Shown piece after piece: positions 1-10,474 of a stretch of DNA of 64,000 nucleotides. Both the position numbers and the translations under genes were made by a program. The notes under the pieces were generated by a model that was not told where the DNA came from, did not search any database, and saw nothing but the letters and a program-made list of their open reading frames with translations. Source of the DNA: Pseudomonadota bacterium (lineage in GTDB: Bacteria > Pseudomonadota > Gammaproteobacteria > Steroidobacterales > GCA-2729495); the NCBI GenBank assembly GCA_963204745.1, contig CAUJHF010000053.1, positions 1 through 64,000 of the forward strand, read 5' to 3'. How positions within the stretch are numbered: the first letter of the stretch is position 1; the number at the start of each line of letters is the position of its first letter.

Positions 1-15
1 TCGACGGCGGGAAAG

Positions 16-40
16 AGATCGCGGCTGAAGCCGCTCCTAC
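16..40. repeat. REP-like palindromic element
   Basis: The minus strand reads GTAGGAGCGGCTTCAGCCGC followed by GATCT. It contains a perfect 6-bp hairpin (GCGGCT/AGCCGC) next to a GTAGGAG head. This head-plus-stem layout matches, from memory, the REP/REPIN elements abundant between genes in Pseudomonas, Xanthomonas and Stenotrophomonas. It lies just beyond the end of rsmI. Only one copy was noticed in this window, so family membership is inferred from sequence resemblance. Confidence 0.6.
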
Positions 41-63
41 GGGCGCTCCTACGGGCGCTCCTG
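31..63. repeat. Short tandem repeat, 12-bp unit, at the end of rsmI
   Basis: The unit GGGCGCTCCTAC occurs at 41-52 and, lacking its last two bases, at 53-62. A partial copy (CCGCTCCTAC) at 31-40 is shared with the REP-like element. The array runs into the 3' end of rsmI: its last codons and TAG stop (49-51) are made of repeat sequence. This suggests expansion of the REP head by slippage, with the gene end remodelled. Confidence 0.6.
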
Positions 64-888
64 TACCAGGCGGTAAGCATCGCGCCGCGATGCGCCGGTA
101 ATACGCGCTGCGAGTCCCGCCGCCTGCGCGGCCGGCAGCTCGGCGGCGAGCAGATTCACGATGCGGGCCAGCTCATCCTCGGCCGGCGCCAACGGTGCCG
201 GACTTCCGCCGATCAGCAAGGTGCATTCGCCGCGCTCACCGCCCGGATCAGTTCTGACCGCATCAAGCACATCGGCGAGGCTGCCTCTATAGATGGTTTC
301 ATGCAGCTTGGTGAGTTCGCGCCCGACGGCTGCCGGTCGCGATTTGCCCAGCACGCTGATCGCATCCACAAGGGTTTCGGGCAAGCGGCGCACGCTCTCG
401 TAAAACACCAGCGTCGGCCCCACGCCAGCCAGTTCGCCAAGACGGGCCAGCCGTGCAGCACGTCGCGCCGGGAGAAAACCCTCGAACAGGAAGCGGTCTG
501 TAGGCAGTCCGGCGACCGACAGTGCAGCGATCAGCGCACAACAGCCCGGTATCGGACTGACGGGGAGCTCAGCAATACGCGCCGCAGCCAGCAGCCGATA
601 GCCCGGATCGGAGATGAGCGGCGTACCCGCATCGCTGACCAGCGCAATGCTGCTGCCGGTTTTCAGCAGCGCCAGGAGCTCTTCGCTACGCTGCGCTTCG
701 TTGTGTTCGTGCAGCGAAATGAGGCGCGCACTGATGCCGAGGCGCGTTAGCAATTGCCCCGCATGGCGGGTATCCTCCGCAGCGACCAGACTGACCTGCG
801 CGAGGACCTCCCGGGCCCGTGGACTCAGGTCATCGATGTTGCCGATCGGAGTCGCCACAACGTACAGGGTTCCTGACTGGATCTTCAC
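49..888 (-). CDS. rsmI: 16S rRNA (cytidine-2'-O)-methyltransferase RsmI
   Basis: RsmI 2'-O-methylates C1402 of 16S rRNA in the decoding centre using SAM. The 279-residue protein has the tetrapyrrole-methylase-type fold: VATPIGNIDDLSPRA near residue 10, AEDTRHAGQLL around 36-46, SDAGTPLISDPG around 85-96 and FEGFLP around 135. I chose the GTG start at 888 because AGAGGG lies 6-7 bases upstream and the protein then begins MKIQSGTLYVVATPIGN, as in the family. An upstream ATG would only add non-homologous residues. It is divergent from lpoA, as in E. coli. The last codons fall in a tandem repeat. Confidence 0.95.
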   Translation of the reverse strand: MKIQSGTLYVVATPIGNIDDLSPRAREVLAQVSLVAAEDTRHAGQLLTRLGISARLISLHEHNEAQRSEELLALLKTGSSIALVSDAGTPLISDPGYRLLAAARIAELPVSPIPGCCALIAALSVAGLPTDRFLFEGFLPARRAARLARLGELAGVGPTLVFYESVRRLPETLVDAISVLGKSRPAAVGRELTKLHETIYRGSLADVLDAVRTDPGGERGECTLLIGGSPAPLAPAEDELARIVNLLAAELPAAQAAGLAARITGASRRDAYRLVQERP

Positions 889-930
889 GGCAAACCCTCT
901 GCGCGCCCGGTTCCGATTCCGCACCGCGAC

Positions 931-938
931 ACTATAGA
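931..938. promoter_or_regulatory. Possible back-to-back -10 elements between rsmI and lpoA
   Basis: The 72-bp divergent gap holds TATAGA on the plus strand (933-938, toward lpoA) and TATAGT on the minus strand (931-936, toward rsmI), overlapping each other. No good -35 is visible for either direction, so this is a weak prediction. Confidence 0.25.
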
Positions 939-960
939 CAGGAACGAGCAAACGAGCCGC

Positions 961-2262
961 ATGCATTCCGCCCAGAAAAGATGCCTGTTCGCACTGATGC
1001 TCATGTCGGTCATTGTCGGAGCAGCCTGCCAGCCGCTGCAACCTGCCGACGAGATGCAGGGACCGGGACCGAAGCAGGCCGTCAGCCAGACCCGGCCTTC
1101 CGGCCAGACCGGTACCGCGAACCGAGCCGTCAGGGTCCAGGCCTCGCCAGCTGCTGCGCTGACCGTCCCGGCATGGCCGGCAGACACGCCCCCGGACTTC
1201 AGCGCACCCGTGGCCCTGCTGCTGCCGCTATCGGGCCGGCAGCAATCGGCCGGCACGGCAGTTCGCGATGGCTTTATCGCCGCACATCTGGGTTCTGCCC
1301 GCAGCGAGCAGCAGCAGGTGCTGGTTTTCGACGTCGCCCTGCTCGGCGTAGCCGAGGCCTGCCGGCAGGCGGTGGATGCAGGGGCCGGCGTCATCGTGGG
1401 TCCGTTGCTGCGCGAGTCGGTGCAGGCCCTGAACCAGATCGCCGGTACGATTCCGGTGCTGGCACTGAACTATCTGCCGGATGGCGAAGCAGCACGAACG
1501 GGTTTCTGGCAGTTCGGCCTGGCACCGGAAGACGAAGCCTGGGAGATCGCCGCCCGCGCCGTGTCGCTCGGCCAGCTGCGTGCAATCTCGCTCGCACCGG
1601 ATACCAGCTGGGGGATACGACTGCAGGCGGCCTTTCAGGACGATTTCACCGCGCTTGGCGGTCAGGTGGTTGCGGCCCGTCTGTACCCGCCCGGCGCATC
1701 TGATTTTTCACCGGAGCTGCGGGCTGTACTCGCCTATCGGGATAAAACGCCGACTTTCGAGGCAGGACGGCGGCAGGATATCGATCTAGTCTTTCTTGCC
1801 GCAAACAATACGACCGGCAAACTGATTTACCCGCAGCTGCGCTTCTACGGCGCGGGCGATCTTCCGACCTACAGCACTTCGGCAATCTGGGAGGATGGCG
1901 ATCATGACGCCAACGACCTGAATGGCATCAGCTTTCCGGACGGACCATGGATGATTGCACCGGACAGCCGCAGCATGCTCCTCAGATCACAGCTGACGCG
2001 CTACTGGGGGCCGCAATCGCTGGCGCTCTCGCGCCTGTATGCGCTGGGTTACGACGCCTGGCAGCTGGTACCGGCAGTTCGCAGTCAGTCCGTACCGGGG
2101 CCGTTCCGCGGTGCTGAGGTCCAGGGCGTCACCGGCACGCTGCAGGCCGACTCCATGGGGCGCATCCACCGGCGCCTGCTGTGGGCCACCATGCGCGGCG
2201 GGCAACCCGCCCCGGCCCTGCTGCCAGCAGGCGAGTATCAGCCGGTATCCGGCGAACCCTGA
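961..2262 (+). CDS. lpoA: Penicillin-binding protein activator, LpoA/LppC family lipoprotein
   Basis: LpoA is an outer-membrane lipoprotein that reaches through the periplasm to activate the class A synthase PBP1A. The N-terminus is a lipoprotein signal (hydrophobic LFALMLMSVIVGAAC; lipidated Cys at residue 23). After a Pro/Ala/Gln-rich linker comes the LppC domain with a periplasmic-binding-protein-like fold, starting at PVALLLPLSGRQQSAG (about residues 81-96). At 433 residues it is much shorter than E. coli LpoA (about 678): the N-terminal TPR half is missing and only the C-terminal domain remains. Position between rsmI and yraN supports the call. Confidence 0.9.
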   Translation: MHSAQKRCLFALMLMSVIVGAACQPLQPADEMQGPGPKQAVSQTRPSGQTGTANRAVRVQASPAAALTVPAWPADTPPDFSAPVALLLPLSGRQQSAGTAVRDGFIAAHLGSARSEQQQVLVFDVALLGVAEACRQAVDAGAGVIVGPLLRESVQALNQIAGTIPVLALNYLPDGEAARTGFWQFGLAPEDEAWEIAARAVSLGQLRAISLAPDTSWGIRLQAAFQDDFTALGGQVVAARLYPPGASDFSPELRAVLAYRDKTPTFEAGRRQDIDLVFLAANNTTGKLIYPQLRFYGAGDLPTYSTSAIWEDGDHDANDLNGISFPDGPWMIAPDSRSMLLRSQLTRYWGPQSLALSRLYALGYDAWQLVPAVRSQSVPGPFRGAEVQGVTGTLQADSMGRIHRRLLWATMRGGQPAPALLPAGEYQPVSGEP

Positions 2263-2278
2263 GTCCTGACACAAGCCC

Positions 2279-2659
2279 GTGGCCAGGCATCTGGAGCACG
2301 GTCGAAGCGCAGAGCAGCTGGCTGCCCGCTACCTGACCGGTCAGGGTCTCGTACTGGTGGCAAGCAACCATCGGGCCAGGGTCGGTGAACTCGATCTGGT
2401 AATGCGCGACGGCCAGACGCTGGTCATCGTCGAAGTACGGTCGCGAACCAGCACACGGGTGGCAACACCGGCCGAGACCATCGACAGGCACAAGCGGCGG
2501 CGGATTGTCCTCGCCACCCGGCACTTCATCCTGCAGAACCGGTACTACCGGGAGTGGCCGCTGAGATTCGATGTGGTCGCGGTCACCGGCAAGCTCGATG
2601 CGGCAGAGATCAGGTGGATCCGCGCGGCATTTACGCTTAACGACATGGCCAGCCGCTGA
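2279..2659 (+). CDS. yraN: YraN family protein (UPF0102), endonuclease-like fold
   Basis: The 126-residue protein carries the family motifs GELDLVMRDGQTLVIVEVRSR and an N-terminal AEQLAARYL helix. The spaced E, D and E-x-R residues resemble the metal-binding core of Holliday-junction-resolvase/restriction-like folds. The biological role is not established. The start is GTG, 16 bp after the lpoA stop, so it is probably co-transcribed. It occupies the same place between lpoA and the SIS-domain gene as in E. coli. Confidence 0.88.
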   Translation: MARHLEHGRSAEQLAARYLTGQGLVLVASNHRARVGELDLVMRDGQTLVIVEVRSRTSTRVATPAETIDRHKRRRIVLATRHFILQNRYYREWPLRFDVVAVTGKLDAAEIRWIRAAFTLNDMASR

Positions 2660-2696
2660 GCACTGGCCGTATCATGCAAGCTGCATAAAGATCTGA

Positions 2697-3314
<618 letters not shown>

Positions 3315-3331
3315 TCGCGACTGCAGGCCGG

Positions 3332-3766
3332 CTACTTGACGACCTTCAGGCTGGGGCGACCTCGTGGCGGCACTGCCGGATCCGGATCCGGTTCCGGTTC
3401 AGCCGGTGTGGAATCGGCAGCCGTATATTCATCAACCGGAAAGACGAGTCCCTCACCGCTCTCCCGGGCATAGATGCCGAGCACTGCCGGCAAGGGAATG
3501 AAGATCCGCCGCGCGGCGCCGCCAAAGCGCGCATCGAAGCTGACTTCATCATTGCCCATCGCCAGATTGCTGGTGGCCGAATAGCTGAGGTTGAGCGTGA
3601 TCCGGTCATCCTGGACGTGTTCTTCCGGCACGGCAACACCGGGATAGGCTGCATCGACAACCAGATAAGGCGTCTGGTTGTTGTCGGTCATCCACTGGTG
3701 CAGGGCCCGCAGCAGATACGGACGTTTTGGCGGCAGAGCCGGCTTCGGAACGGGCGGTTCAGTCAC
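3332..3766 (-). CDS. sspB: ClpXP protease specificity-enhancing factor SspB
   Basis: SspB is an adaptor that tethers ssrA-tagged and some other substrates to ClpX. The 144-residue protein has the globular substrate-binding domain (RPYLLRALHQWMTDNN at about 15-30; FDARFGGAARRIFIPL in the middle). An acidic/Pro-rich flexible linker follows, ending in the ClpX-docking tail RGRPSLKVVK. That tail is diagnostic. It follows sspA by 17 bp and is presumably co-transcribed with it. Confidence 0.95.
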   Translation of the reverse strand: MTEPPVPKPALPPKRPYLLRALHQWMTDNNQTPYLVVDAAYPGVAVPEEHVQDDRITLNLSYSATSNLAMGNDEVSFDARFGGAARRIFIPLPAVLGIYARESGEGLVFPVDEYTAADSTPAEPEPDPDPAVPPRGRPSLKVVK

Positions 3767-3783
3767 TACGGGTGAATCGCGGG

Positions 3784-4437
3784 TTACTGCCGCATCTCGC
3801 GTTCGGCTTCAGTAAGGCTCTCGCGAAAAGACCGGGTGGCGAAGATCCGGTCCATGTATTTGCGAATTGGCAGTGCAGCGCTGCCGTTGAGCTCGATGCC
3901 AAGCACCGGCAGTCGCCACAGCACCGGCGAAATACTGGCGTCCACCAGCGAGAACTCGTCGCTCAGAAAGTATTTCTTCGCGGCGAAAATCTCGGCGCTC
4001 GACAGCAGGCTCTCCTGCAGGATCTTGCGCGCCTGGGCAGTCTGCTTCTTGTCGGTGGCGCGCTCGATCTGCTCCACCACGGAGTACCAGTCTCTCTCCA
4101 CCCGATACAGGGCCAGCCGGACATGCGCACGGCTGACCGGATCTACCGGCATCAGTGGCGGGTGCGGAAAGCGCTCGTCAAGGTACTCCATGATCACGCG
4201 CGAGTCATACAGGACCAGCCCCCGATCAACCAGCGTGGGCACGCTGTGATACGGATTGATATCGAGCAGGTCTTCGGGAAGATCGGGCCCGTCGACATTC
4301 ACGATATCGATGCCGATACCCTTCTCGGCCAGCACGATGCGCGTGCGGTGGCTGAGGATTGCAGTCGGGCTGGCGTACAGCGTCATGGCCGCGCGCCTGC
4401 CCGGCCCCAGACCAGTACTGCTCCAATCATCTGTCAC
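3784..4437 (-). CDS. sspA: Stringent starvation protein A (GST-fold regulator)
   Basis: SspA is a glutathione-S-transferase-fold protein that binds RNA polymerase and alters transcription during starvation and acid stress. The 217-residue sequence has the thioredoxin-like N-domain (MTLYASPTAILSHRTRIVLAEKG) and the helical C-domain containing SLVDASISPVLWRLPVLG. The GTG start at 4437 has AGAGG eight bases upstream. It also keeps a short basic lead before MTLYA, as in E. coli, where the text is RSVMTLF. An internal ATG at 4386 is the alternative. Placement next to petABC and sspB is widely conserved. Confidence 0.92.
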   Translation of the reverse strand: MTDDWSSTGLGPGRRAAMTLYASPTAILSHRTRIVLAEKGIGIDIVNVDGPDLPEDLLDINPYHSVPTLVDRGLVLYDSRVIMEYLDERFPHPPLMPVDPVSRAHVRLALYRVERDWYSVVEQIERATDKKQTAQARKILQESLLSSAEIFAAKKYFLSDEFSLVDASISPVLWRLPVLGIELNGSAALPIRKYMDRIFATRSFRESLTEAEREMRQ

Positions 4438-4486
4438 GGGTCAAGCCTCTCGCCGGAGTTCCGGGCATCCGTGATGAGCCAGTCAT

Positions 4487-4517
4487 AAAAATCCCGGCGG
4501 CCGCCGGAGCGCCGGGA
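4487..4517 (-). terminator. Rho-independent terminator after the bc1 operon
   Basis: On the minus strand, TCCCGGCG and CGCCGGGA form a perfect 8-bp stem around a 10-base loop, followed by TTTTT. It lies about 25 bp past the cytochrome c1 stop and separates petABC from sspAB. Confidence 0.8.
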
Positions 4518-4539
4518 CAGGCAAAGGGTGCAAATCCGA

Positions 4540-5313
4540 TTACCTGACGTCTCGCCAGATCTCACGCTTCAGGAGATACGCAAGCACCAGGAAGACGACC
4601 AGGAACGCCATGACCAGGATTCCCAGGCTCTGGCGCTTCTGTTTCACGGGTTCGCCAATGTAATCGAGGAAGTTGACGGTATCCCGGACAAACTCATCAT
4701 ACTCCGCAGGCGTCATCGTACCCGGGCTGACTTGCTCAAACCTGTCGAATACATGCTGAACGGTGCCGTTGACCTCTGCTTCCCTGAAGATCGCCCGCTG
4801 GGTGCCCTGCAGCGTGGCCAGTACATGCGGCATGCTGGCACCCGGCAACATCAGGTTGTTCACACCCGTGAACCGCGAGGGGTCGAGATAGAAGGAACGC
4901 AGGAAGTTATACAGGTAATCCGGCCCCCTGGAACGCGCAATCAGCGAGAGATCAGGCGGCACCAGGCCGAACCAGCGCTCCGCATCGTCGGGACGCATGG
5001 CGATCTCCATGGTTTCGGTCGACTTGGCGGCAGCAAACATCAGGTTATTCACCACCTGGTCTTCCGACATCTGCAGGTCGCGGGCCAGCTGGTTATAGCG
5101 GACGTACTTTGCCGAATGACAGCCCGAGCAATAGTTGACGAAATTGCCGGCCCCGCGCTGCAGCGACGGGATATTGCGGATGTCGTTGTTTGCCACATCA
5201 TTCAAGGTACCCCCGCCACTCGCGAAAGCGGGACCCAGCACCAGGACGGCAATCAACCCTGTAACGGCAACCAGACCGGACTGTAGCCTGCGATTCATAG
5301 CTTTGCTCACCAT
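4540..5313 (-). CDS. petC: Cytochrome c1 of the bc1 complex
   Basis: Cytochrome c1 carries electrons from the Rieske protein to soluble or membrane cytochrome c. The 257-residue precursor has an N-terminal signal segment (about 14-31) and one haem-c site, CSGCH at 62-66. The sixth haem ligand is probably Met161 in PGASMPHVL. A C-terminal membrane anchor lies at about 229-248 (LGILVMAFLVVFLVLAYLL). It is the last gene of petABC, five bases after petB, with a terminator downstream. MNRR at residue 6 is an alternative start. Confidence 0.95.
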   Translation of the reverse strand: MVSKAMNRRLQSGLVAVTGLIAVLVLGPAFASGGGTLNDVANNDIRNIPSLQRGAGNFVNYCSGCHSAKYVRYNQLARDLQMSEDQVVNNLMFAAAKSTETMEIAMRPDDAERWFGLVPPDLSLIARSRGPDYLYNFLRSFYLDPSRFTGVNNLMLPGASMPHVLATLQGTQRAIFREAEVNGTVQHVFDRFEQVSPGTMTPAEYDEFVRDTVNFLDYIGEPVKQKRQSLGILVMAFLVVFLVLAYLLKREIWRDVR

Positions 5314-5318
5314 GGCGA

Positions 5319-6590
5319 TCAGTGGTGTCCGTGGTAAACGACGCGATCCGGAACCGGTTTGGTCCGTTCACGCGCGGTATACAGCGGCATGAGGAGGAAG
5401 AACGCGAAGTAGAGAACGCCAAACAACCGTGCAGCGTAGACAAATACCGGCGTGACCGGCTGCATGCCGAGAAAGCCCAGCGCAAGAAAGCTGACAGTGA
5501 AGGTGGTCAGGGCAATCTTGTATGACCAGCCACGATAGCGGATCGACTTCACCTTGCAGCGATCCAGCCACGGCAGCAGGAACAACATGACGATGGCCAT
5601 GGCCATCAGGAACGCGCCCCAGCCCTTGCTCGGCACCGCACGCAGAATCGCGTAGAAAGGCGTGAAGTACCACACCGGCGCAATATGCGGCGGTGTCTTC
5701 AGCATGTTGGCCGGTTCGAAGTTGGCGTGCTCGAGGAAGTAGCCGCCCATTTCCGGCGCAAAGAAAACCACCGCACAGAACGCGATCGCAAAGATGATGA
5801 TGGCGACCAGATCCTTGGCCGTATGGAACGGATGGAAGGCAACGCCATCCAGCGGTATGCCGTCCGGACCCTTCGTCTTCTTGATCTCGATGCCATCCGG
5901 ATTCAGTGAACCGGTGGTATGCAGCGCGAGGATATGCACGACAGCGAGGATCATCAACGCCAGCGGGACGGCGATGACATGCAGTGCGAAGAAGCGGTTC
6001 AGGGTGATATCGGAGATGAAGTAGTCGCCGCGGATCCATTCGACGATCGCATCACCGATCACCGGTACCGCGCCGAACAGCGACACGATCACCTGCGCAC
6101 CCCAGTAGGACATCTGGCCCCACGGCAGCAGATAGCCGGTGAATGCCTGCGCCATCAGCGCCACATAGATCAGCATGCCGATGACCCACAGCAACTCGCG
6201 TGGCGACTTGTAGGAGCCATACATCAGCGCACGGAACATGTGCAGGTAGACGACGATGAAGAACGCCGAAGCGCCGGTGGAATGCATGTAGCGGATCAGC
6301 CAGCCCCAATCGACATCGCGCATGATGTATTCGACGGAAGCAAACGCGTCTTCGGCTGACGGCTTGTAGCTCATGGTCAGGTAGATGCCGGTCACGACCT
6401 GCAGGATGAGTACCAGCAGCGCGAGTACACCGAACACATACCAGGCATTGAAACTCTTGGCGGCGTAATACTCGGTGACGTGCTCCTTCATCATGGCCGT
6501 CAGGGGGAAGCGCTCATCGACCCAGTCGATGAACCGGGCAAAACGTCCGCCCTGGGAACCGCCCGCAGCCTTGGTACCTGCTGCACTCAT
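5319..6590 (-). CDS. petB: Cytochrome b of the bc1 complex
   Basis: This is the membrane subunit that holds the two b haems and the quinol-oxidation and quinone-reduction sites. The 423-residue protein has hydrophobic helices throughout. Haem ligands are H103 and H117 on helix B and H204 and H219 on helix D, with the second pair 15 apart as in cytochrome b6 rather than 14. The Qo-loop motif appears as PVWY where mitochondrial proteins have PEWY. It overlaps petA by 4 bp (ATGA), which suggests translational coupling. Confidence 0.97.
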   Translation of the reverse strand: MSAAGTKAAGGSQGGRFARFIDWVDERFPLTAMMKEHVTEYYAAKSFNAWYVFGVLALLVLILQVVTGIYLTMSYKPSAEDAFASVEYIMRDVDWGWLIRYMHSTGASAFFIVVYLHMFRALMYGSYKSPRELLWVIGMLIYVALMAQAFTGYLLPWGQMSYWGAQVIVSLFGAVPVIGDAIVEWIRGDYFISDITLNRFFALHVIAVPLALMILAVVHILALHTTGSLNPDGIEIKKTKGPDGIPLDGVAFHPFHTAKDLVAIIIFAIAFCAVVFFAPEMGGYFLEHANFEPANMLKTPPHIAPVWYFTPFYAILRAVPSKGWGAFLMAMAIVMLFLLPWLDRCKVKSIRYRGWSYKIALTTFTVSFLALGFLGMQPVTPVFVYAARLFGVLYFAFFLLMPLYTARERTKPVPDRVVYHGHH

Positions 6591-7180
6591 GCGCTTGCTC
6601 CGGTGTCTTCGCCAACAATGATCATGGTGTCTCCAACGAAGCGGTACGGCGGCACCACGAGGTTGGTGGGTGCCGGCACACCGGCGTATACCCGGCCGGC
6701 GAGATCGAACTTCGATCCATGGCAGGGACAGAAGAAGCCACCCGGCCAGTCCGCACCGAGCTCGGCATCCGCGGGCTGCAGCTTCTCAATGGGTGCACAG
6801 CCCAGATGCGTACAGGTACCAATCACTACCAGTATTTCCGGTCGTATGGAACGCGTGGCATTGGCCGCATAGGCGGGCTGGATCGATTCCATGGAATCCG
6901 GATCGCGCAACTTGTCGCCATGATTGCCCAGAAGTTCCAGCATCTCCTTGCTGCGCTTGAGAATCCAGACCGGCTGGCCGCGCCACTGGACACGCACCAT
7001 CGAGCCTGTCTCGAGCTTGGAAATATCCACTTCAACCGGCGCACCGAGCGCCTGGGCGCGGGCGCTGGGGCGAAATGACGCGATGAACGGGGCCGCCGTC
7101 ATCGCCAGACCTACAGCTCCGGTAACGCTGGTGGCCACGGCCAGAAACCGACGACGACTGACGGACGCCTCTTCGCTCAC
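6587..7180 (-). CDS. petA: Rieske iron-sulfur subunit of the bc1 complex
   Basis: The Rieske protein oxidises ubiquinol at the Qo site through a high-potential [2Fe-2S] cluster. The 197-residue protein has a twin-arginine signal-anchor ([14 protein letters not shown], about 8-21) that also acts as its membrane helix. The cluster ligands are in CTHLGC and CPCHGS. It is the first gene of petABC and starts 107 bp downstream of a good promoter. Confidence 0.97.
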   Translation of the reverse strand: MSEEASVSRRRFLAVATSVTGAVGLAMTAAPFIASFRPSARAQALGAPVEVDISKLETGSMVRVQWRGQPVWILKRSKEMLELLGNHGDKLRDPDSMESIQPAYAANATRSIRPEILVVIGTCTHLGCAPIEKLQPADAELGADWPGGFFCPCHGSKFDLAGRVYAGVPAPTNLVVPPYRFVGDTMIIVGEDTGASA

Positions 7181-7286
7181 GAGCTATTCCTCTTGAAATT
7201 CCTGGTTGCCAGCGACCCGGCAACGACAAGCCCGGTCGATTCGGACGAGCGCCCGGCAATCCCGGTGGGTCTGCGAAAGCCGATAA

Positions 7287-7316
7287 ATTATACACACGGC
7301 GTCCACGGGTTGCCTA
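7287..7316 (-). promoter_or_regulatory. Probable sigma-70 promoter of petABC
   Basis: On the minus strand a perfect TATAAT (7287-7292) lies 18 bp downstream of TAGGCA (7311-7316, four of six bases match TTGACA). It sits in the 155-bp gap between murA and petA, about 105 bp before the petA start. Confidence 0.55.
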
Positions 7317-7335
7317 CCGGACATCTGCGTACTGC

Positions 7336-8858
<1,523 letters not shown>

Positions 8859-8973
8859 CCGGGTACCGAAAAGCGATGATTGAGGCGCGCGAGTATAGAC
8901 GGCGGCGCCCGCATATCGTGATGACATACAATGCGGCCGAGGCGATTTTGACAGCAGGACCCCGGCAGCGACC

Positions 8974-9951
8974 ATGAGCAGCGGCCAGCACGACTTCAGA
9001 TCAAGGGCCAGACGGGTTCTCGACATCGAGGCCAAGGCCATATCCGGCCTGATTCCGCGCCTCGATGCCAGCTTCGACCGGGCCTGCCAGCTCTGCCTCG
9101 ATTGCCGTGGACGGATCATCGTAACCGGCATGGGCAAGTCCGGCCATGTCGCAGGCAAGATCGCCGCCACGCTCGCCAGCACCGGTACCCCGGCCTTTTT
9201 CGTGCATCCGGGTGAGGCCAGTCACGGCGATCTGGGCATGATCACCCGGGCAGACCTGGTCATCGCCATCTCCAACTCGGGAGAAACCGCGGAAATCGCC
9301 ACGCTCCTGCCGCTGCTCAAACGCCTGGATATCCCGCTCATTACCCTCTCCGGCAACCGGCGCTCCACGCTCGCCGCCGCAGCTACTGTGGCTGTCGACG
9401 TCGGTGTCAGCGAAGAAGCCTGCCCGCTCAATCTGGCACCGACTGCCAGCACCACCGCTGCCCTCGCCATGGGCGATGCGCTGGCCGTAGCCCTGCTGGA
9501 GAGCCGCGGCTTTACCCGCGAAGACTTTGCGCTCGCGCATCCGGGCGGCACACTCGGCCGGCGCCTGCTGCTGCGCGTGGATGACGTCATGCATACCGGC
9601 GAAGGCATCCCGAAGGTCAGACCGGATGCCTTGCTCTCCCAGGGCCTGATCGAAATGAGCCGCAAGGGTCTGGGCATGACGGCAATCGTCGATGCCGACG
9701 ACCGGCTGACCGGAATTTTCACCGATGGCGACCTGCGCCGTGTTCTCGATCGCGGTGTGGACGTGCACAGGACGCAGATGCAGGAAATCATGCACACCGG
9801 TTGCCGCACCATCGCGCCTGGCGCACTGGCGGCCGAAGCCGTACACCTGCTTGAGCAGTTCAAGATCAACGCGCTGCTGGTTGTCGACCCCGAACAGCAT
9901 GTGGTTGGCGCGCTCAATATCCACGACCTGCTGCGCGCAGGCGTGATGTAG
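8974..9951 (+). CDS. kdsD: Arabinose-5-phosphate isomerase KdsD
   Basis: KdsD interconverts ribulose 5-phosphate and arabinose 5-phosphate, the first step of Kdo synthesis. The 325-residue protein has an N-terminal SIS domain (VTGMGKSGHVAGKIAATLASTG at about 50-71; SNSGET around 105) and two C-terminal CBS domains (about 205-325, with DVMHTGEGIP and EIMHTGCRTI). It starts the plus-strand LPS/transport/nitrogen-sigma operon and is divergent from ibaG-murA. Confidence 0.95.
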   Translation: MSSGQHDFRSRARRVLDIEAKAISGLIPRLDASFDRACQLCLDCRGRIIVTGMGKSGHVAGKIAATLASTGTPAFFVHPGEASHGDLGMITRADLVIAISNSGETAEIATLLPLLKRLDIPLITLSGNRRSTLAAAATVAVDVGVSEEACPLNLAPTASTTAALAMGDALAVALLESRGFTREDFALAHPGGTLGRRLLLRVDDVMHTGEGIPKVRPDALLSQGLIEMSRKGLGMTAIVDADDRLTGIFTDGDLRRVLDRGVDVHRTQMQEIMHTGCRTIAPGALAAEAVHLLEQFKINALLVVDPEQHVVGALNIHDLLRAGVM

Positions 9952-9964
9952 ACGGGATATCCGC

Positions 9965-10471
9965 GTGATAGCGCACCAGGAACTGCTGGCGATCGCCGCC
10001 CGGATCAGGCTGCTGGTGCTGGATGTGGACGGGGTGCTTACCGACGGGCGGCTCTGGTACGACGCCCAGGGGCAGGAAATAAAGAGTTTTCATGTCCGCG
10101 ACGGATACGGGATGCAGCAAGTGCAGGCGGCTGGCATCACGGTAGCGGTAATTTCCGGCCGCGCCTCAGCTGCGGCGGCGGCACGGCTGGCGGAACTCCG
10201 GGTGCCGCATGTATTCCTCGGTCGCAATGACAAGAAAACGGTGTTCGAGGCACTGCTGACCGAACTCGACATCGCACCGGAAATGGTCGCCTGCGTCGGC
10301 GACGACACCACTGATCTGGAAATCATGCAGATGTCCGGGCTCGGCATTACGGTCGCCGATGCTCACCCGGAAGTGCTGGCAAGAGCCATGTGGACAACCC
10401 GCCAGCCCGGCGGACAGGGCGCGGTACGGGAAATCTGCGAGCTGCTGCTTGCGGCACGGCGAGCGGGCTGA
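9965..10471 (+). CDS. kdsC: 3-deoxy-D-manno-octulosonate-8-phosphatase KdsC
   Basis: KdsC removes phosphate from Kdo 8-phosphate, releasing Kdo for activation to CMP-Kdo. The 168-residue C0-type HAD phosphatase has motif I LDVDGVLTDG with nucleophile D20 and general acid D22. Motif II is in VAVISGR and motif IV in VGDDTTDLEIM. There is no cap domain, and the length is typical of a tetrameric KdsC. The GTG start is 13 bp after kdsD, with lptC only 3 bp downstream. Confidence 0.95.
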   Translation: MIAHQELLAIAARIRLLVLDVDGVLTDGRLWYDAQGQEIKSFHVRDGYGMQQVQAAGITVAVISGRASAAAAARLAELRVPHVFLGRNDKKTVFEALLTELDIAPEMVACVGDDTTDLEIMQMSGLGITVADAHPEVLARAMWTTRQPGGQGAVREICELLLAARRAG

Positions 10472-10474
10472 GGC

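Noticed and set aside
6587-6590. Frameshift between petA and petB
   Set aside because: The 4-bp ATGA overlap is a normal coupled stop/start; both proteins are full length.
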